NCBI GenBank assembly: GCA_020736575.1
Contig: JAGPYM010000027.1
Coordinates: forward strand, 496,001 to 560,000
Reading direction: 5' to 3'
Length of the DNA stretch: 64,000 bases
Source of the DNA: Thelonectria olida
Taxonomy: Eukaryota; Ascomycota; Sordariomycetes; Hypocreales; Nectriaceae
Position numbers and translations under genes: made by a program. The notes below the pieces were generated by a model. That model searched no databases and was not told where the DNA came from. It was given only the letters and a program-made list of their open reading frames with translations. Shown here piece after piece: positions 35,534 to 46,945 of the stretch (its first letter is position 1; every line of letters begins with the position of its first letter).

Positions 35534-37144
35534 TGCGGAGGAGAAGGAATGAAGGAAGACGGATGGTGACAAGTTCCGAAACAGGCCTGCTTTTTGAGTC
35601 CCGGGCGAGACTGTGTGTTGGTATTGATGTGCAACGCGACACACGAGACAATAGTAGGGCCCCTCTACTACCAACTGGCGAGTCCAAGCAAACAACACCA
35701 CAGAGAGGCGGGAACAATAGTAGTTGGCACAAACACTGCGTTTGCCCGTACTAACTTGAGGAGAAAAAAAAGCGAACCAGATTGTGCGACGAAAGCTGTG
35801 CATTTTTTAGTATCCCGAGCTGGACACGGCACTCTTCAGCGTGGCTTGATAGGATCCTGGGCCGACTTTGTTAGCGCCGCTAGCGCAGGGAAGCCACCCC
35901 AACCGTCGCCCAACCAGCCGGTCGTCACAGATCAGCAGCACTAGAACGGCCTGGAATTGGTTTGGGAATAGGAACGAGGTCACTGTGACGGTGGATGAGG
36001 AGCGCGAAGATGGAGAGTTCTGTGCTTAAGCATGGATTGACCCCGATGTGTTGGTTGCTCCGGGGGCGGCTCCATGGTGCCCCATGCTAAACCTGTGATC
36101 CATTCGTCGAGATATCTATTCCCCCGGGTGGTGGCGTTTGCGCTTGGTGAACAAGAGGCGGCCTCGGTCTCGTATTGTTCAGTGGATTGCGGGTGCTGCC
36201 CTCAGGTGCTGAGTGTGTTCTCTGGCGACTCTGGTCTGATTGCTCACTCCTCTGCTTAGCTGCGCCCTGAATTAACATATCATCCACACAGTCGTTGCTT
36301 CAGAGTGGGATGTCGACGGCACACTGATGCATGTGGCCTGACCACGGACGGGCCTCAGGATCGCCCAGTGCGTTCGTCACAAGGCATCTCGCATCTCTAA
36401 GTGGGAACAAAGCATCGGCCGGCAGTTGTCGATGCCATGGCGATTTGGGCATGGCGTCCACAGGTGGCTGCTGGGTTTTGGCTCTCCTCATGGTGAAACC
36501 GGGATAGGGGTCTTTGAAAACCAAAAGTGAGTCGATATTTTGCCTTCTTCTCGACCTTGGGTCGGTCTTGTGCTGCAACATGACCGAAGGCGCGCACTGC
36601 AGAGATTCAGGCCGTGGCAATTGGATTGTCTGATGAATTGGAAAATGGCTTTGGCCAGGCCAAGAGTGATAGCGCTTCCCTCGTGCATCGGCGCTGCTTT
36701 CGACCACCGTAATGCAGCCAACGTAGCGCTCAAGCCGGAAGACCAGGGTGCGTGCCGCGGAACCATTCAAGTCCAAAATCAAGCCACAGGGGTTTGGTGT
36801 GTGCTGAGCCGGCTGCCGGTAATACATTTCATCCGGAGCCAGAGTCGACGAGTCAAAGGGGATCGTGTTCTAGCGCCCTTTGGCAGGTGCTTTTCGGGTT
36901 CTAGGTTGCGTCACTGATGAAGCCTCGTCCACGCTCCCGGAACCAAATCCACAACTGTCAACCGATACAGATCCATCTTCAAGCCCTCATCGTGCTGGCT
37001 TTGTCGTGTTTCACATTGATGCCCAGCCAGCTCTAGATCACACCATATTACGTCAGTCAACAATCGTTCACTGTGGCTGGATTAATCTGGAAAGAGTCGG
37101 CAGACGACGCCTCACGACAGAGGCCGCAGCTGCCGCGAGAGACC
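35534..37144. promoter_or_regulatory. Divergent region between ankyrin gene and MIX23/Cid2-like gene
   Basis: 1611 bp between two head-to-head start codons, holding both promoters. The short ORFs within (for example around 36300-36830) have no recognisable domain and no splice partner. Nothing further seen. Confidence 0.4.
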
Positions 37145-37796
37145 ATGGCTCAGCCGTCTACGCAGCCTACCCTGTCCCCGCGCTTCTGTTTCTCATCTGT
37201 AACTGTTCGAGGTATGTTGCGTGAATATTGCGGTTGGCATTTGAGGACCTGCTGACCCTGATTAAGACTTCTTGAGACTCTCTAGGTCTTCAATTGATGA
37301 CTCCATTGCCCAGAATCTCAATGCGCTGGTGACACCATCCCGCGCCGGTTTCGATCCCTCGTCCACCTCCGAGCGCGCCTCAAGACCATTATCAAGACCG
37401 ATCGATCCCAAGGCATGCTCAAATTTCAAGGACCAGGTGCTATTTCCGACATGGCAAGCTAGGGCCAGAGTACTGGACTATTGCGCCCTCGTCGCGGCGA
37501 GCCCAGACCCAGACGACCCGGAGCGAACGTTAAGGGAGCTGGAGAACCAAAAGGACCGCGAACGGATAGTCGACGAGCGATTAGACCCATACTCGGGTCG
37601 ATTTTTCCCGCGGGAAGCACGAACTGAGATGCTGGCATCCCTTGTCCGACAAGAGAGGGGAGTTGAGAATATTGTGCGACATCGGACCTGGTCGATGGTC
37701 AAACAGCGCTGTGGTGACCCTGCTGACACCTGGGAGGAAGCTGTGAGAGATTGGACCAGCAGACGCAACAAACAAGCTCCAAAGGCGGACTCCTAG
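37145..37796 (+). CDS. Caffeine-induced death protein 2 / MIX23 (CCDC58) family protein
   Basis: Two exons (37145..37211 and 37267..37796) with a 55-nt intron (GTATGT..TTAAG) encode 198 aa. Splicing produces CFSSVTVRDFLRLSRSSIDD followed by SIAQNLNAL, the family's first block. A second Cys pair follows (ACSNF..VLDYC, about 80-102), then a third block ending HRTWSMVKQRC. This spacing agrees with the Cid2/MIX23/CCDC58 family as I know it. Mix23 in yeast is a stress-induced protein of the mitochondrial intermembrane space that supports protein import. Fission yeast Cid2 was found by caffeine sensitivity. No presequence is visible, as expected for an oxidatively trapped protein. Family membership is confident; localisation is inferred. 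Confidence 0.85.
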
Positions 37797-38686
37797 AATT
37801 GGCAGCACACATGGATGGCAAAAGGAAATTCATGTAGACAAGGCTCGGATGTGACGATATATCTGTACAACATTGTATCACGACAAAAGCATGAACTGTA
37901 TTACTGGCTAATGTACCCAAATCTCGGCGGAGGTAGCATGTATAATTTAATACGCACTGCATATTCTGTGAAGGAAATTCGTACTGATGATGCCTTGTAT
38001 TGTTGATCTCCCTATCATTCACATCTGATAAGAGGGCGTCAAGGGCCACCTACAATGTGCTGACCACAGATAATACCACAGTTTGAGATGCACTTGTAAA
38101 GCTGACAAACTGCAAGTCTGCCATCAATAGACCAACACGTATCTCTCCATCATTCACATCATCCTTGTTTGATTGCTTTTGCCAGGCCATAACGAAAACG
38201 CGACGGGCCCTCCTCATCAGTCACTGCAAAACTACCCCGCCAATCCCGAGAGCAACCCACCACCCAATCCACCAACTTCCCGTCATCCACCACTCAGGCT
38301 CCGAGAATCTGCCGATGTTGCAGGAATTGTTGTCCACACTTTCACGAGTCGGAGAGTGCCTTAACTCGTCTTGCAATTTGTCTTTCCTGGGCTGCAATTC
38401 TAAACACCAACACCTTTTCAGTCTCTTTGGCTAGGGAAGCCATCTTCTTTCTCTTCTTTCTCTTCCACTCCCCTACGACGGCGGATCCGAGCCGAACTCT
38501 TCCCCGCCTCCATACCTTCGAGCTCGCCTTCAAGACCCGATCCACCACCCCTCCCTCCCACTTTACTCGCATCCAACAGCTCGTGGTCGATTTTCACCCC
38601 TCGTCACATCGGTGTTCTGACGTCCCCAACCGACCGCACTTTGAAGAACCACCCTTTCATCTTCACTTCACCTCCCTTAATTCACG
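37797..38686. promoter_or_regulatory. Intergenic region with NAA15 promoter
   Basis: 890 bp between two co-oriented genes. The right half (about 38410-38680) is strongly pyrimidine-rich and forms the likely promoter and leader of NAA15. The left part is A/T-rich 3' UTR of the preceding gene. No gene seen. Confidence 0.45.
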
Positions 38687-41254
38687 ATGCCGCAGCCCCT
38701 CGCCTCGAAAGAGGCGGCCCTCTTCCGCGCTGTCATCCGCAGCTACGAGGACAAGCAGTACAAAAGAGGATTAAAGTCCGCAGAGCTCATCCTTAAAAAA
38801 TACCCCAAGCATGGCGACACCACCGCAATGAAGGCCTTGATTTTGAACTCTCAGGGCAAGACTGAGGAGGCGTTTGCACTTGGCAAGGAAGCTCTGACCA
38901 TGGACATGAAGTCGCATATCTGCTGGCACGTGTATGGCTTGTTGTATCGAGCGAACAAGAACTTTGAGGAGGCAATCAAGGCATATAAGTTTGCTCTACG
39001 GCTTGAGCCTGAGTCTGCACAGATCCAAAGGGACTTGGCTATTCTTCAGATCCAGATGCGTGACTTTCAAGGTTACATTCAGAGCCGGACTGCAATGCTC
39101 CAGGCCCGGCCGCAGTTGCGTCAGAGCTGGACTGCCCTTGCAATCGCCCACCATCTATCTGGCAACCCGAATGAGGCAGAGAATGTCTTGACGACTTACG
39201 AAGGCACAATCAAGACTACCCCGTCCAAGTCCGACGTGGAGCACTCCGAGGCCATTTTGTACAAGAACTCGCTCATTGCGGAGCAAGGAGACTACGAGCG
39301 AGCATTGGAGCACCTTAACACCGTAGCTAAGCACAGTCTCGATCGACTGGCAGTCATGGAATCTCGAGCCGAGTATCTTGCTAAGCTGGGGCGGAAAGAG
39401 GAGGCAGCAAAAGCTTACAGGGCACTGCTAGACCGGAACTCGGAACGTGCGACGTACTATGAAAAGCTTCTCGAGGTTCTCGACATTCCCCAAGATGACA
39501 TCAAGGCCCGCAAGGCTATCTATGACGAGTATGCGGAAAAGTTCCCTCGATGTGATGCCGCGAGACGGTTGCCCCTGGATTTCGTCTCAGGTGAGCCACT
39601 GTGGTCGTCTAGGCTGATAGATGAAGCTGACTAACACTGTTATAGGCGACGACTTTGAGGAGGCTGCCGAGGCATACCTGACCCTAATGTTCAACAAGGG
39701 CGTGCCTTCTACATTTGCTAACCTGAAACATCTCTACTCTGACGAGTTTAAGAAGGAAACCTTGGCGGAGCTGGCTGAGGAGTACTTGGAATCGCAGACG
39801 GGCGACGCCTCTAGTAAGGATAAGGGCGAGGCCGCGGCGATCTACTACCTCGCGCAGCACCACAACTACTACCTAAGCCGGGACCTAACTCAGGCAATGG
39901 AGTACATCGACAAGGCCATTGAGAAGGACCCTAAAAGCGTTGATTTCCACATGACCAAGGCGCGAATTCTGAAGCACAGTGGCAACCTGCAAAAGGCTGC
40001 TGAGACGATGGACCACGCCCGGAAATTGGATCTCAAGGACCGATACATCAACACCAAAGCTGCCAAGTACCAGCTTCGAAACAACGAGAATTCAAAGGCA
40101 GTCAAGACCGTGGGCCTCTTCACACGTGCCGATAGTGTTGGAGGACCCATTGCCGACCTCTTGGATATGCAATGTATTTGGTACTTGACTGAGGATGGTG
40201 AAGCGTACGCCCGGCAAGGAAATATTGGCATGGCTCTCAAGCGATTTCAGGCCGTTTTCAACATTTTCGATGTCTGGCACGAGGACCAATTTGATTTCCA
40301 CAGCTTTTCTCTTCGAAAGGGACAAATTCGCGCTTACGTCGACATGATCCGCTGGGAAGATCATGTGCGTGACCACCCCTTCTTCTCCCGAGCCGCTCTC
40401 GATGCCGTTGATATCTACCTGAAGCTGGCAGACAAGCCCTCAGAAAATGGTGTCAACGGAACCGACAGCGGGACTCCTGAAGATGCTTCGGCAAAGAAGA
40501 AGGCCGCCAAAAAGGCCAAGAAGGAGCTTCAGCGTCTTGAGCGTGAGGCTCGCGAGAAGCAGGCCAAGCAAGATCCGAACAAGGCCAACAAGGATGGAGA
40601 AGAAAAGAAGAAGGACGATGACCCCTTCGGAGAGAAGCTGGCCGAGACCACTGATCCATTGGGAGAGGCCATGAAGTTCATTAACCCTCTGCTTCAGTTT
40701 AGCCCCAAGAATATTGACGCCCAGCTCGCCGGTTTCGAGGTCTACATGCACCGCAGTGAGTCGGGTCAATATCTAACAAGAAGAATATGCCACTGACTTA
40801 TTTGTCTTTAGAGAAGTATGTTCCTGCGCTGCGCTGCCTCACCTTGGCCCTGGCTCTTGATGCCAAGTCACCCAAGGTACATGAGAAGGCCGTGGCTTTC
40901 CGACAGCTGCTGAACACGGCGACCGACATCTCGCCCAAGGTTCTGGAGGTCCTGAAGGCCGAGTTCAAGACGATTGAGGGATCAGTAGACTTGAACAAAT
41001 ACAACGATGAGTATGAAGCTGCCAACAAGGACAGCGCCCCCCACGTCATCTCTGCTATCAAGGCGAGGAAGCTGTTGGGCGAAGATAAGGCCAAGAGCGA
41101 GGAGGCTCTCATCAAGGTGCTCGATCATACTGGAATCGAGTTCACAGATGCCATTGAGGCTTTGGAGACGCTGCAGCGTTGGAAGTCATCTCAAGTGGAG
41201 GCTTTCAAGAAGGCAGCTCTGGCAAAGTGGCCCGAGGTGACGAGACTCGCCTGA
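38687..41254 (+). CDS. NAA15: N-terminal acetyltransferase A auxiliary subunit (NAA15/Nat1)
   Basis: Three exons (38687..39590, 39646..40755, 40812..41254), with 55- and 56-nt introns, encode 818 aa, close to family length. The protein is built of tetratricopeptide-type helical pairs along its length, opening ALFRAVIRSYEDKQYKRGLKS with HICWHVYGLLYRANKNFEEA following. A lysine-rich helix near 585-640 (AKKKAAKKAKKELQRLEREA) is the ribosome/RNA-contact region usual in Naa15. Naa15 anchors the catalytic subunit Naa10 to the ribosome exit tunnel, where NatA acetylates N-termini after Met removal. The start ATG lies in good context (CACGATGCCG), and the second intron sits in the conserved YMHRKKYVPALRCL stretch. 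Confidence 0.95.
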
Positions 41255-42195
41255 GAGGGGCGGGTAGGACGGAACGACCGGCAAGCGAATGCCGTGACCA
41301 ACGGTGGAGGATGGAGGAGACGTATATGATGATGAATGAGGGTAGAGGATGGAAAAGGAGGCTGTTTACCGACAGCCAGGGAACAGGGGAATTCGGTAGA
41401 GGATGCTGGTTCGAGAGAGGGCGTATGAATTTCCTTGTAGGGGATGTCTGGCATGGAGTTTTGGGAAGTGTGAAAAGGTCGAACACCCCCCGCCCAATTA
41501 GAACGCCAAAAGCATGTTATTATCTTTTTCAATTGGACTGAGATATGAAAGAGTGCATTGCATGGCACTCTTTGTATTGATGTGACAAGCTGACGATGGG
41601 TCGAGGCCGTGGAAGACCGGACGCCCCTTTGGTCAGGAAGTACCAGTGACGTCCGGGATGTCGATTGGTGGCTCGACCCGTCTATTTTCAGGAACGCTTC
41701 CTTTGGGGATCCAATCTCGCATCGGTGCCCCGCGGACAGCCTGTCCGTACCTGGTACCAGTCCGGGCCACCTAAAAACCCCAGTGTCTCTCTCGTCAGCG
41801 CGATTCACTGACCTCAGACAATCATAGGCAGGACAGGCAAACTGGCGTTCAGCCCATTCTTCCCTTTCCCACCATTAATTGTTCTTGCAATAGGTTGGTC
41901 TTTTTTTATCGTTCCATCGAGCACGATCCCACCGCCCAATCTATTGCATCTTACTCTTCTCTTGCTGTTTTGTCTCTCGATTATTCGACTTGCCCTTCTT
42001 TCTCTCCGAATCCCGCCGGAGAAGGACACGAACCCACTCGCGTCTCCATCCCCTGGGCTTGTTGCTGGCGTTGAAGCCTACCTCCCGAAGGCACCAAGCT
42101 CCCCAGTGGCTCAGCAGTCAGCTTTCTCCAGCTTACGCGCTCCGGGCTCTATCCTCATCTTTTCCTTAAACACTCTCCTGCCTCAAGCACCGTTA
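41255..42195. promoter_or_regulatory. Intergenic region with LCB kinase promoter
   Basis: 941 bp between co-oriented genes. From about 41940 the sequence is pyrimidine-rich. One frame is open into the kinase start but has no upstream ATG. No other gene recognised. Confidence 0.45.
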
Positions 42196-43894
42196 ATGGA
42201 CAGTGACAGGACCATGGACGAGGGAGTTGGCATGCGCCTCGAGCTCGAGGGCAAGAGGGCCCTGACTATTGGCACCGACAAACTGGAATTGCATGGTACG
42301 TACGGATCCCTCGGAGGATCCCCTGCAAATTTGTGATGCTGATCGTGGTCAGACCCTGCTGCATCCAAAGCTAATCGCAATTCGTGTTATCCTCTGGCTC
42401 CTGGTAAGGCTTCATCTAGCGAATCGTCATCAGAATGGTTCAGGACTCAGCTCACTCTCCTTAGGGGCTCCATCGAGGCACCTCGTCTCCCTCTATAACG
42501 TGTTGTGGGCCGAGGTTTCCAACGACCGGATCACCGTTGACTTTGCGGTGCGAGACTCCAAGTCTCTCATCAAGCCTGATAAATGGTCCTATGCCATTGT
42601 CAACGCAGACCCTGAAGGTGCCAATGGGGTCTCTGCCGAGAGTTTCGTCCGCACTCTGCTTGCCAGAGCATATGGGGACGCCAAGCCCCAGAAACGCGCC
42701 TATGTCTTGATTAACCCCAACTCTGGCCCAGGCGGCGCCCTACGTCTCTGGAAGGATGAAGTGAAGCCCCTTTTTGACGCGGCAAGAATGGCGCTGGACG
42801 TTGTGGTTCTGACTCGTGGCGGAGAGGCAACCGAATTGGTTGAAAAGGCCGATTTGACTAAGTACGACACCATCATGGCTTGCTCGGGTGATGGAACTCC
42901 CCACGAAGTCTTCAATGGACTTGGGAATCGACATGACGCCGGCCATGCACTTTCCACCATGCCCGTTAGTCATATCCCTTGCGGTTCTGGAAATGCCTTC
43001 TCGTGCAACTTGTATGGCTCTCACCGCGCCTCCTTTGCGGCTCTAGCTATCGCCAAAGGTGTCGAGACGCCCATGGACCTGGTGTCGGTGACCCAAGGTG
43101 GCAAGCGTATTCTGTCATTCCTCTCTCAGACACTGGGCTTGATTGCCGAAAGTGATCTCGACACCGAGCATCTTCGATGGATGGGCAGTCTTCGGTTTGA
43201 CTATGGAGTTGCCACTCGTCTTTTCAAGCGGACCTGCTACCCCTGCGACTTGGCCGTCAAGGTTGAGATTGAAGAAAAGGCCGACGTCAAGGTCCATTAT
43301 AAGAGACATGCCAGTAGCACTAGCATCAACAAGCTGGCAAACGGCATAGCCAAGGATGGAGCCTCTGAAGGCTTGCCCGCACTCAAGCACGGAACAGTGC
43401 AAGACCCTCTCCCTGAAGGTTGGGAGCTTGTTCCATATGACACGATTGGAACATTCTACGCAGGCAATGTAAGTTGTTCGATATGAGCTCTTATTGCCCA
43501 CGACTGACTTGATGTTTCTCAACAGATGGCGTACATGGCTCCGGATGCTAATTTCTTCTCGGCGTCGCTCATTTCTGATGGCTGTATGGATCTTGTCACC
43601 ATTGACGGTAATCTGTCTCCGCTCACTGCCGCGAAGACGATGTTACAAGTCAACTCGCCCAAATTCTTTGACAACCCGCACGTCAAGTATAAGAAGATTT
43701 CCGCCTATCGTATCGTTCCCCGCAACCAGGATGACGGTTTCATCAGCATCGACGGCGAAAAGATTCCATTTGGGCCATTCCAGGCTGAGATCCACCAGGG
43801 ACTGGGTCGAGTCATCTCCAAGGCCGGAAAGTACGAAGCCGAGGGCCCGGCCAACTGGGATAAGGTGACTGTTTCGGAGCGAATTCACGCCTAG
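42196..43894 (+). CDS. Sphingoid long-chain base kinase (sphingosine kinase family)
   Basis: Four exons (42196..42295, 42353..42403, 42465..43468, 43526..43894) encode 507 aa. The second exon is only 51 nt. It is placed because both flanking introns have good signals and the join keeps the frame into SLYNVLWAEVSNDRITVDF. The DAGK catalytic region shows VLINPNSGPGGALRLW (about 130), SGDGTPHEVFNGLGNR (about 190, the ATP-binding SGDG motif) and PCGSGNAFSCNLYGSH (about 222). The C-terminal block has FYAGN, MAYMAPDANFF and DGCMDLV. The enzyme phosphorylates phytosphingosine or dihydrosphingosine and sets the balance of signalling lipids. It is shorter than yeast Lcb4/Lcb5. The N-terminal exons are the least certain part. 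Confidence 0.9.
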
Positions 43895-44529
43895 ATGGAA
43901 TATCCAACCGTGAACATACATGATGTACTGGATGCGCAGCAGATGCCAGGCGAAGAATTGGAGGGGTTGGAAATAGACAAAAGAGATATACGCGTAGTTT
44001 CGAAGATGATGATACCCCGAGAGCGGAGGAACGACAGAATGAAGACCGATTCCTCATGGACATGCCAACTTGGATTGGGTGAGAGCCAATGATACCCCGA
44101 GTAGAGGGGATCCTTAGTTAATAGACCACTGTTAATCAAGTTTCACTTACCTGGTGACGCCAGAGCCCGGAGCCAGAGCCCGGGGCCAGAACCCAGGGAT
44201 TCGGTTGAATGCTGGGCTAATCATCCGGTTCCCTTCCAAATGGGTGTCAGGCCGATATATCATCACCTCGATAATGCTTGAAGGTTGTTAGTCATGACAC
44301 CTGTTAGTTTCCTATGAGGCAATGACGATGGCGGGGCGACAAAAACAAAATAGCGGCGGCTCGAGCTCCCCCACAACTGGCAGCTCCTCAGCTTTTACCC
44401 CACCATGGCAACGTCTCTCTTTAAACATCCAACATCGATACCTGTATTTCCCTTATCCAAGGTCGGCCACACGACGCCCGCCGAAACAGGACTCCTCGAA
44501 CATAAGCTATTCGTGTGCCGCTGTGGAAT
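43895..44529. other. Intergenic region with 13-bp triplicate
   Basis: 635 bp between co-oriented genes. It holds three imperfect 13-bp tandem copies at 44159-44197 and a G/C-rich promoter-like part before the next start. No gene seen. Confidence 0.4.
44159..44197 (+). repeat. Three imperfect 13-bp tandem copies
   Basis: Units GCCAGAGCCCGGA, GCCAGAGCCCGGG and GCCAGAACCCAGG follow each other directly. The last differs at a few positions. Noncoding. Confidence 0.75.
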
Positions 44530-45527
44530 ATGAGCAGGATGCCTAGAAAAGGCGACAAGCCCTCGTCGAGTGCTTGGGGGAGGTTGCGCGCTCTCGGAGA
44601 GGATCCGTTACAGAGCATGGGTCTCCCTTCCAAGGGCGACAAGAGGTACGAAGACTTTCCCTAGGGACTGGGCCGTCTCTGGCGCTAGGGCGCTGCTTGG
44701 GCTTCCTGGTTGACAAGGCTGGTAGGCTTCTCGACTTCAAGAATCAAGAAAAGTACTATACCAAAATCATGGAACGGTACATGACCTTCTGTACGGAAGC
44801 TGGGAAGACGGACGAATTGACCCGGAGGTTTTCCTTGCTTGAGGTCCGCGGGGAAGGAACATCGCCACCCATGCCTTCGAGTTCCAGTTCGTCAAAAGAG
44901 CCGTCAGCCGCAGCACTCCAGAGCCCCGATAACACCAAGGCGATCACGGACGTCATGATGGCACTACGGAAACTCAGAGAAGGCATCGTTGCGTCGAAAC
45001 GCTCAGACGAGTTTTCTATCCAGGCCTACATCTTTAGCATCCGCCTTGCCGTCCTCATCAAACAGCCAGAGTCGTACCACCCAGCCATGCTCCACCTGCT
45101 CCGATACATGGCCTTCTTCCACCCTCTAACGTCTGTCGAGATCCAGGAGATCGTGGGGTATCTGATTTTGGACACGGCGTGCCGGCGCAGGGAGTTGGCT
45201 GAGGCGTACAGCATCAGGCGCAAGTACGAAATCAAGGACGCCAAGTTGGACGCTGCGTTGCATGCCATCGCGCATGATAACTACATTTTGTTTCAGCGGG
45301 TCAAGAGGGACGTTGATCGACATCGCGCCAAGCTGATGGAATGGGCCGACGACGACATTCGACTACATGCATTGAAATGTTTTGGAAGGTCGTATTTGGG
45401 TGTGGATCTGGCATTCTTGGAAATGGCGACGGATACCAAGTGGAAGGACTTGAAAGAGAAGCACGGCGTGGGATGGGAGCTAGAGGAGGGAGAAAGAGTG
45501 GTGATTCGCAAAGTGAAAGCGCGGTGA
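44530..45527 (+). CDS. CSN8/PSMD8/eIF3K-type (PCI-like) domain protein
   Basis: Two exons (44530..44645 and 44726..45527) with an 80-nt intron (GTACGA..GGTAG, TTGAC branch) encode 305 aa. The join gives SMGLPSKGDKRLLDFKNQEK. Residues 1-40 are short and basic. A helical stretch (about 45-75) is followed by a Ser-rich linker (about 80-105). The rest (about 115-305) is a helical repeat plus winged-helix-like region. This contains SIRLAVLIKQPESYHPAMLH, a CRRRELAEAYSIRRKY helix and a final strand EEGERVVIRKVKAR. This resembles fungal proteins annotated as CSN8/PSMD8/eIF3K or SAC3/GANP-related. Which complex it serves is unknown. It is not an obvious orthologue of any one of these subunits. Confidence 0.72.
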
Positions 45528-46065
45528 GCATGTTGATGGCGAGTGTAAGTTGTATTGATACCCCCAGCGGAATATATATTGGGATAGTGCAAGTCATGGC
45601 TATGAAGGGAAGAGAGCGTGTTCTGCGTCTGAGCGAGGTGTTTCCTCACTAACTGAGATGTCTGTATTTTTGTGAACAGCCTGGAATGGCAAACAAATAC
45701 AAGAGATGCGAATAGGGAGGAGGGCGGTCTTGTTGACAGTGAATCACAGCATTTGATTTGTTGATATATCTGTATCTTGGTTGACAAGGCTACCTTACCC
45801 GAATTTATTGGCGTGCTTTGAACATTCTGCTTCCACTTCGGTAGTTTCCATCCATCAACTGTTTGGTTCGATGGCACTTGCCTGCTTAACATTGGACTTC
45901 CATCCTACCATCATCTCCATTTTGCTACCTATCACCTACCCGTACCACCTCCAAACAACAACCAGTCATCTATTGCCGGCAATCCCACACGAGCTCAATA
46001 AACCAACAGCAACGTCCTCCCTCTCCTCTCCTACGAAACGTCCCTATATCGAATCAACTGTGGAA
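45528..46065. other. Intergenic region
   Basis: 538 bp between co-oriented genes. The left part is 3' UTR-like; the right part (from about 45900) is C/A/T-rich promoter or leader of the BTB gene. Nothing else seen. Confidence 0.4.
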
Positions 46066-46945
46066 ATGCCGCCCAAAAAAAGAGCGCGAAAAGACCGAGT
46101 CCTACCGCAGGACGGGCCGGTCGCACACTCGCTTCTTTTGTCTGATCATCGCACGGCATGGCTCGTGAAGTACGCATCCTCACTCTTGGATATTTGCGAG
46201 TTGACGTTCCGTCTCCCTCGTCCATCGCTCTTATGTTTGAAAACAGCTAACCTGCCTGTTTGTGCCTTGTAGTGGCGAAGACACCTACGAGCTCCGAGCG
46301 AAGGGCGAGACGTTCAAGGTGGCTACAAGAGTGCTGGCGCGGAACTCGGAGTATTTTGAGACCTGTTTCAACGGAAAATTTAGAGAAGCAAAGGATGGCG
46401 TCGTCGACTTTGGAGATGAGATTGAGCCGCGATACCTGGCTCTATATATCGGCTTGGCGTACAGTCACTCGAGCCTTGTCCAGCATACTGCACCACCACC
46501 TGCCGAAAACCCCGAAATTCAAGCGGGCAAGACACCGCTGAGGGACTTCGTCGAAGTATACAAGCTTTGCGACCGGTTCTTGAGTCCCGCAATGGCGATA
46601 TTCATCGAGCAGTGCATCAGAACGGCCATTAGAGACGGCCACCGGGCGTTGTTTCGGACGGCTACGGACGATGGGACTCAGCAGCTGTTGATGCGTGACT
46701 TTGCAGACGCGTACGAGGCACTCATCCTGGATGAAGAAGCGCAAGAGGCCATGGGGAGCTTGATGATGGAGTACTTTAGCGAGGGGGTGGGCTATCGTGC
46801 GTGGACTGCCGGCATGCACACTGTGATGGATCGGCCACGGTTTGTCGGTGCCGTGTCAAAGGAGTTTGCGTGGAAGCTGGAGAGGTTGCAGGGGGGGAAG
46901 CTTAAGAGAAAGGAGCTCAAGGGACCACCACTAGTCTATGACTAG
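46066..46945 (+). CDS. BTB/POZ-domain protein
   Basis: Two exons (46066..46169 and 46273..46945) with a 103-nt intron (GTACGC..TTGTAG) encode 258 aa. The first 12 residues (MPPKKRARKDRV) are a possible nuclear localisation signal. The BTB domain runs about 28-140: ETFKVATRVLARNSEYFETC followed by NGKFREA is the usual central helix pair of fungal BTB proteins. The C-terminal half is helical, with no DNA-binding or Kelch domain. Fungal proteins of this class form a large family; they may be substrate adaptors for cullin-3 or scaffolds, but no specific role can be given. The true start is in exon 1, since the second exon has no upstream ATG. Confidence 0.83.

Noticed and set aside
41944..42336. 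Upstream in-frame extension of the LCB kinase starting with a hydrophobic segment
   Set aside because: It starts at TTG, not ATG. The ATG at 42196 has adequate context and gives the expected N-terminus.
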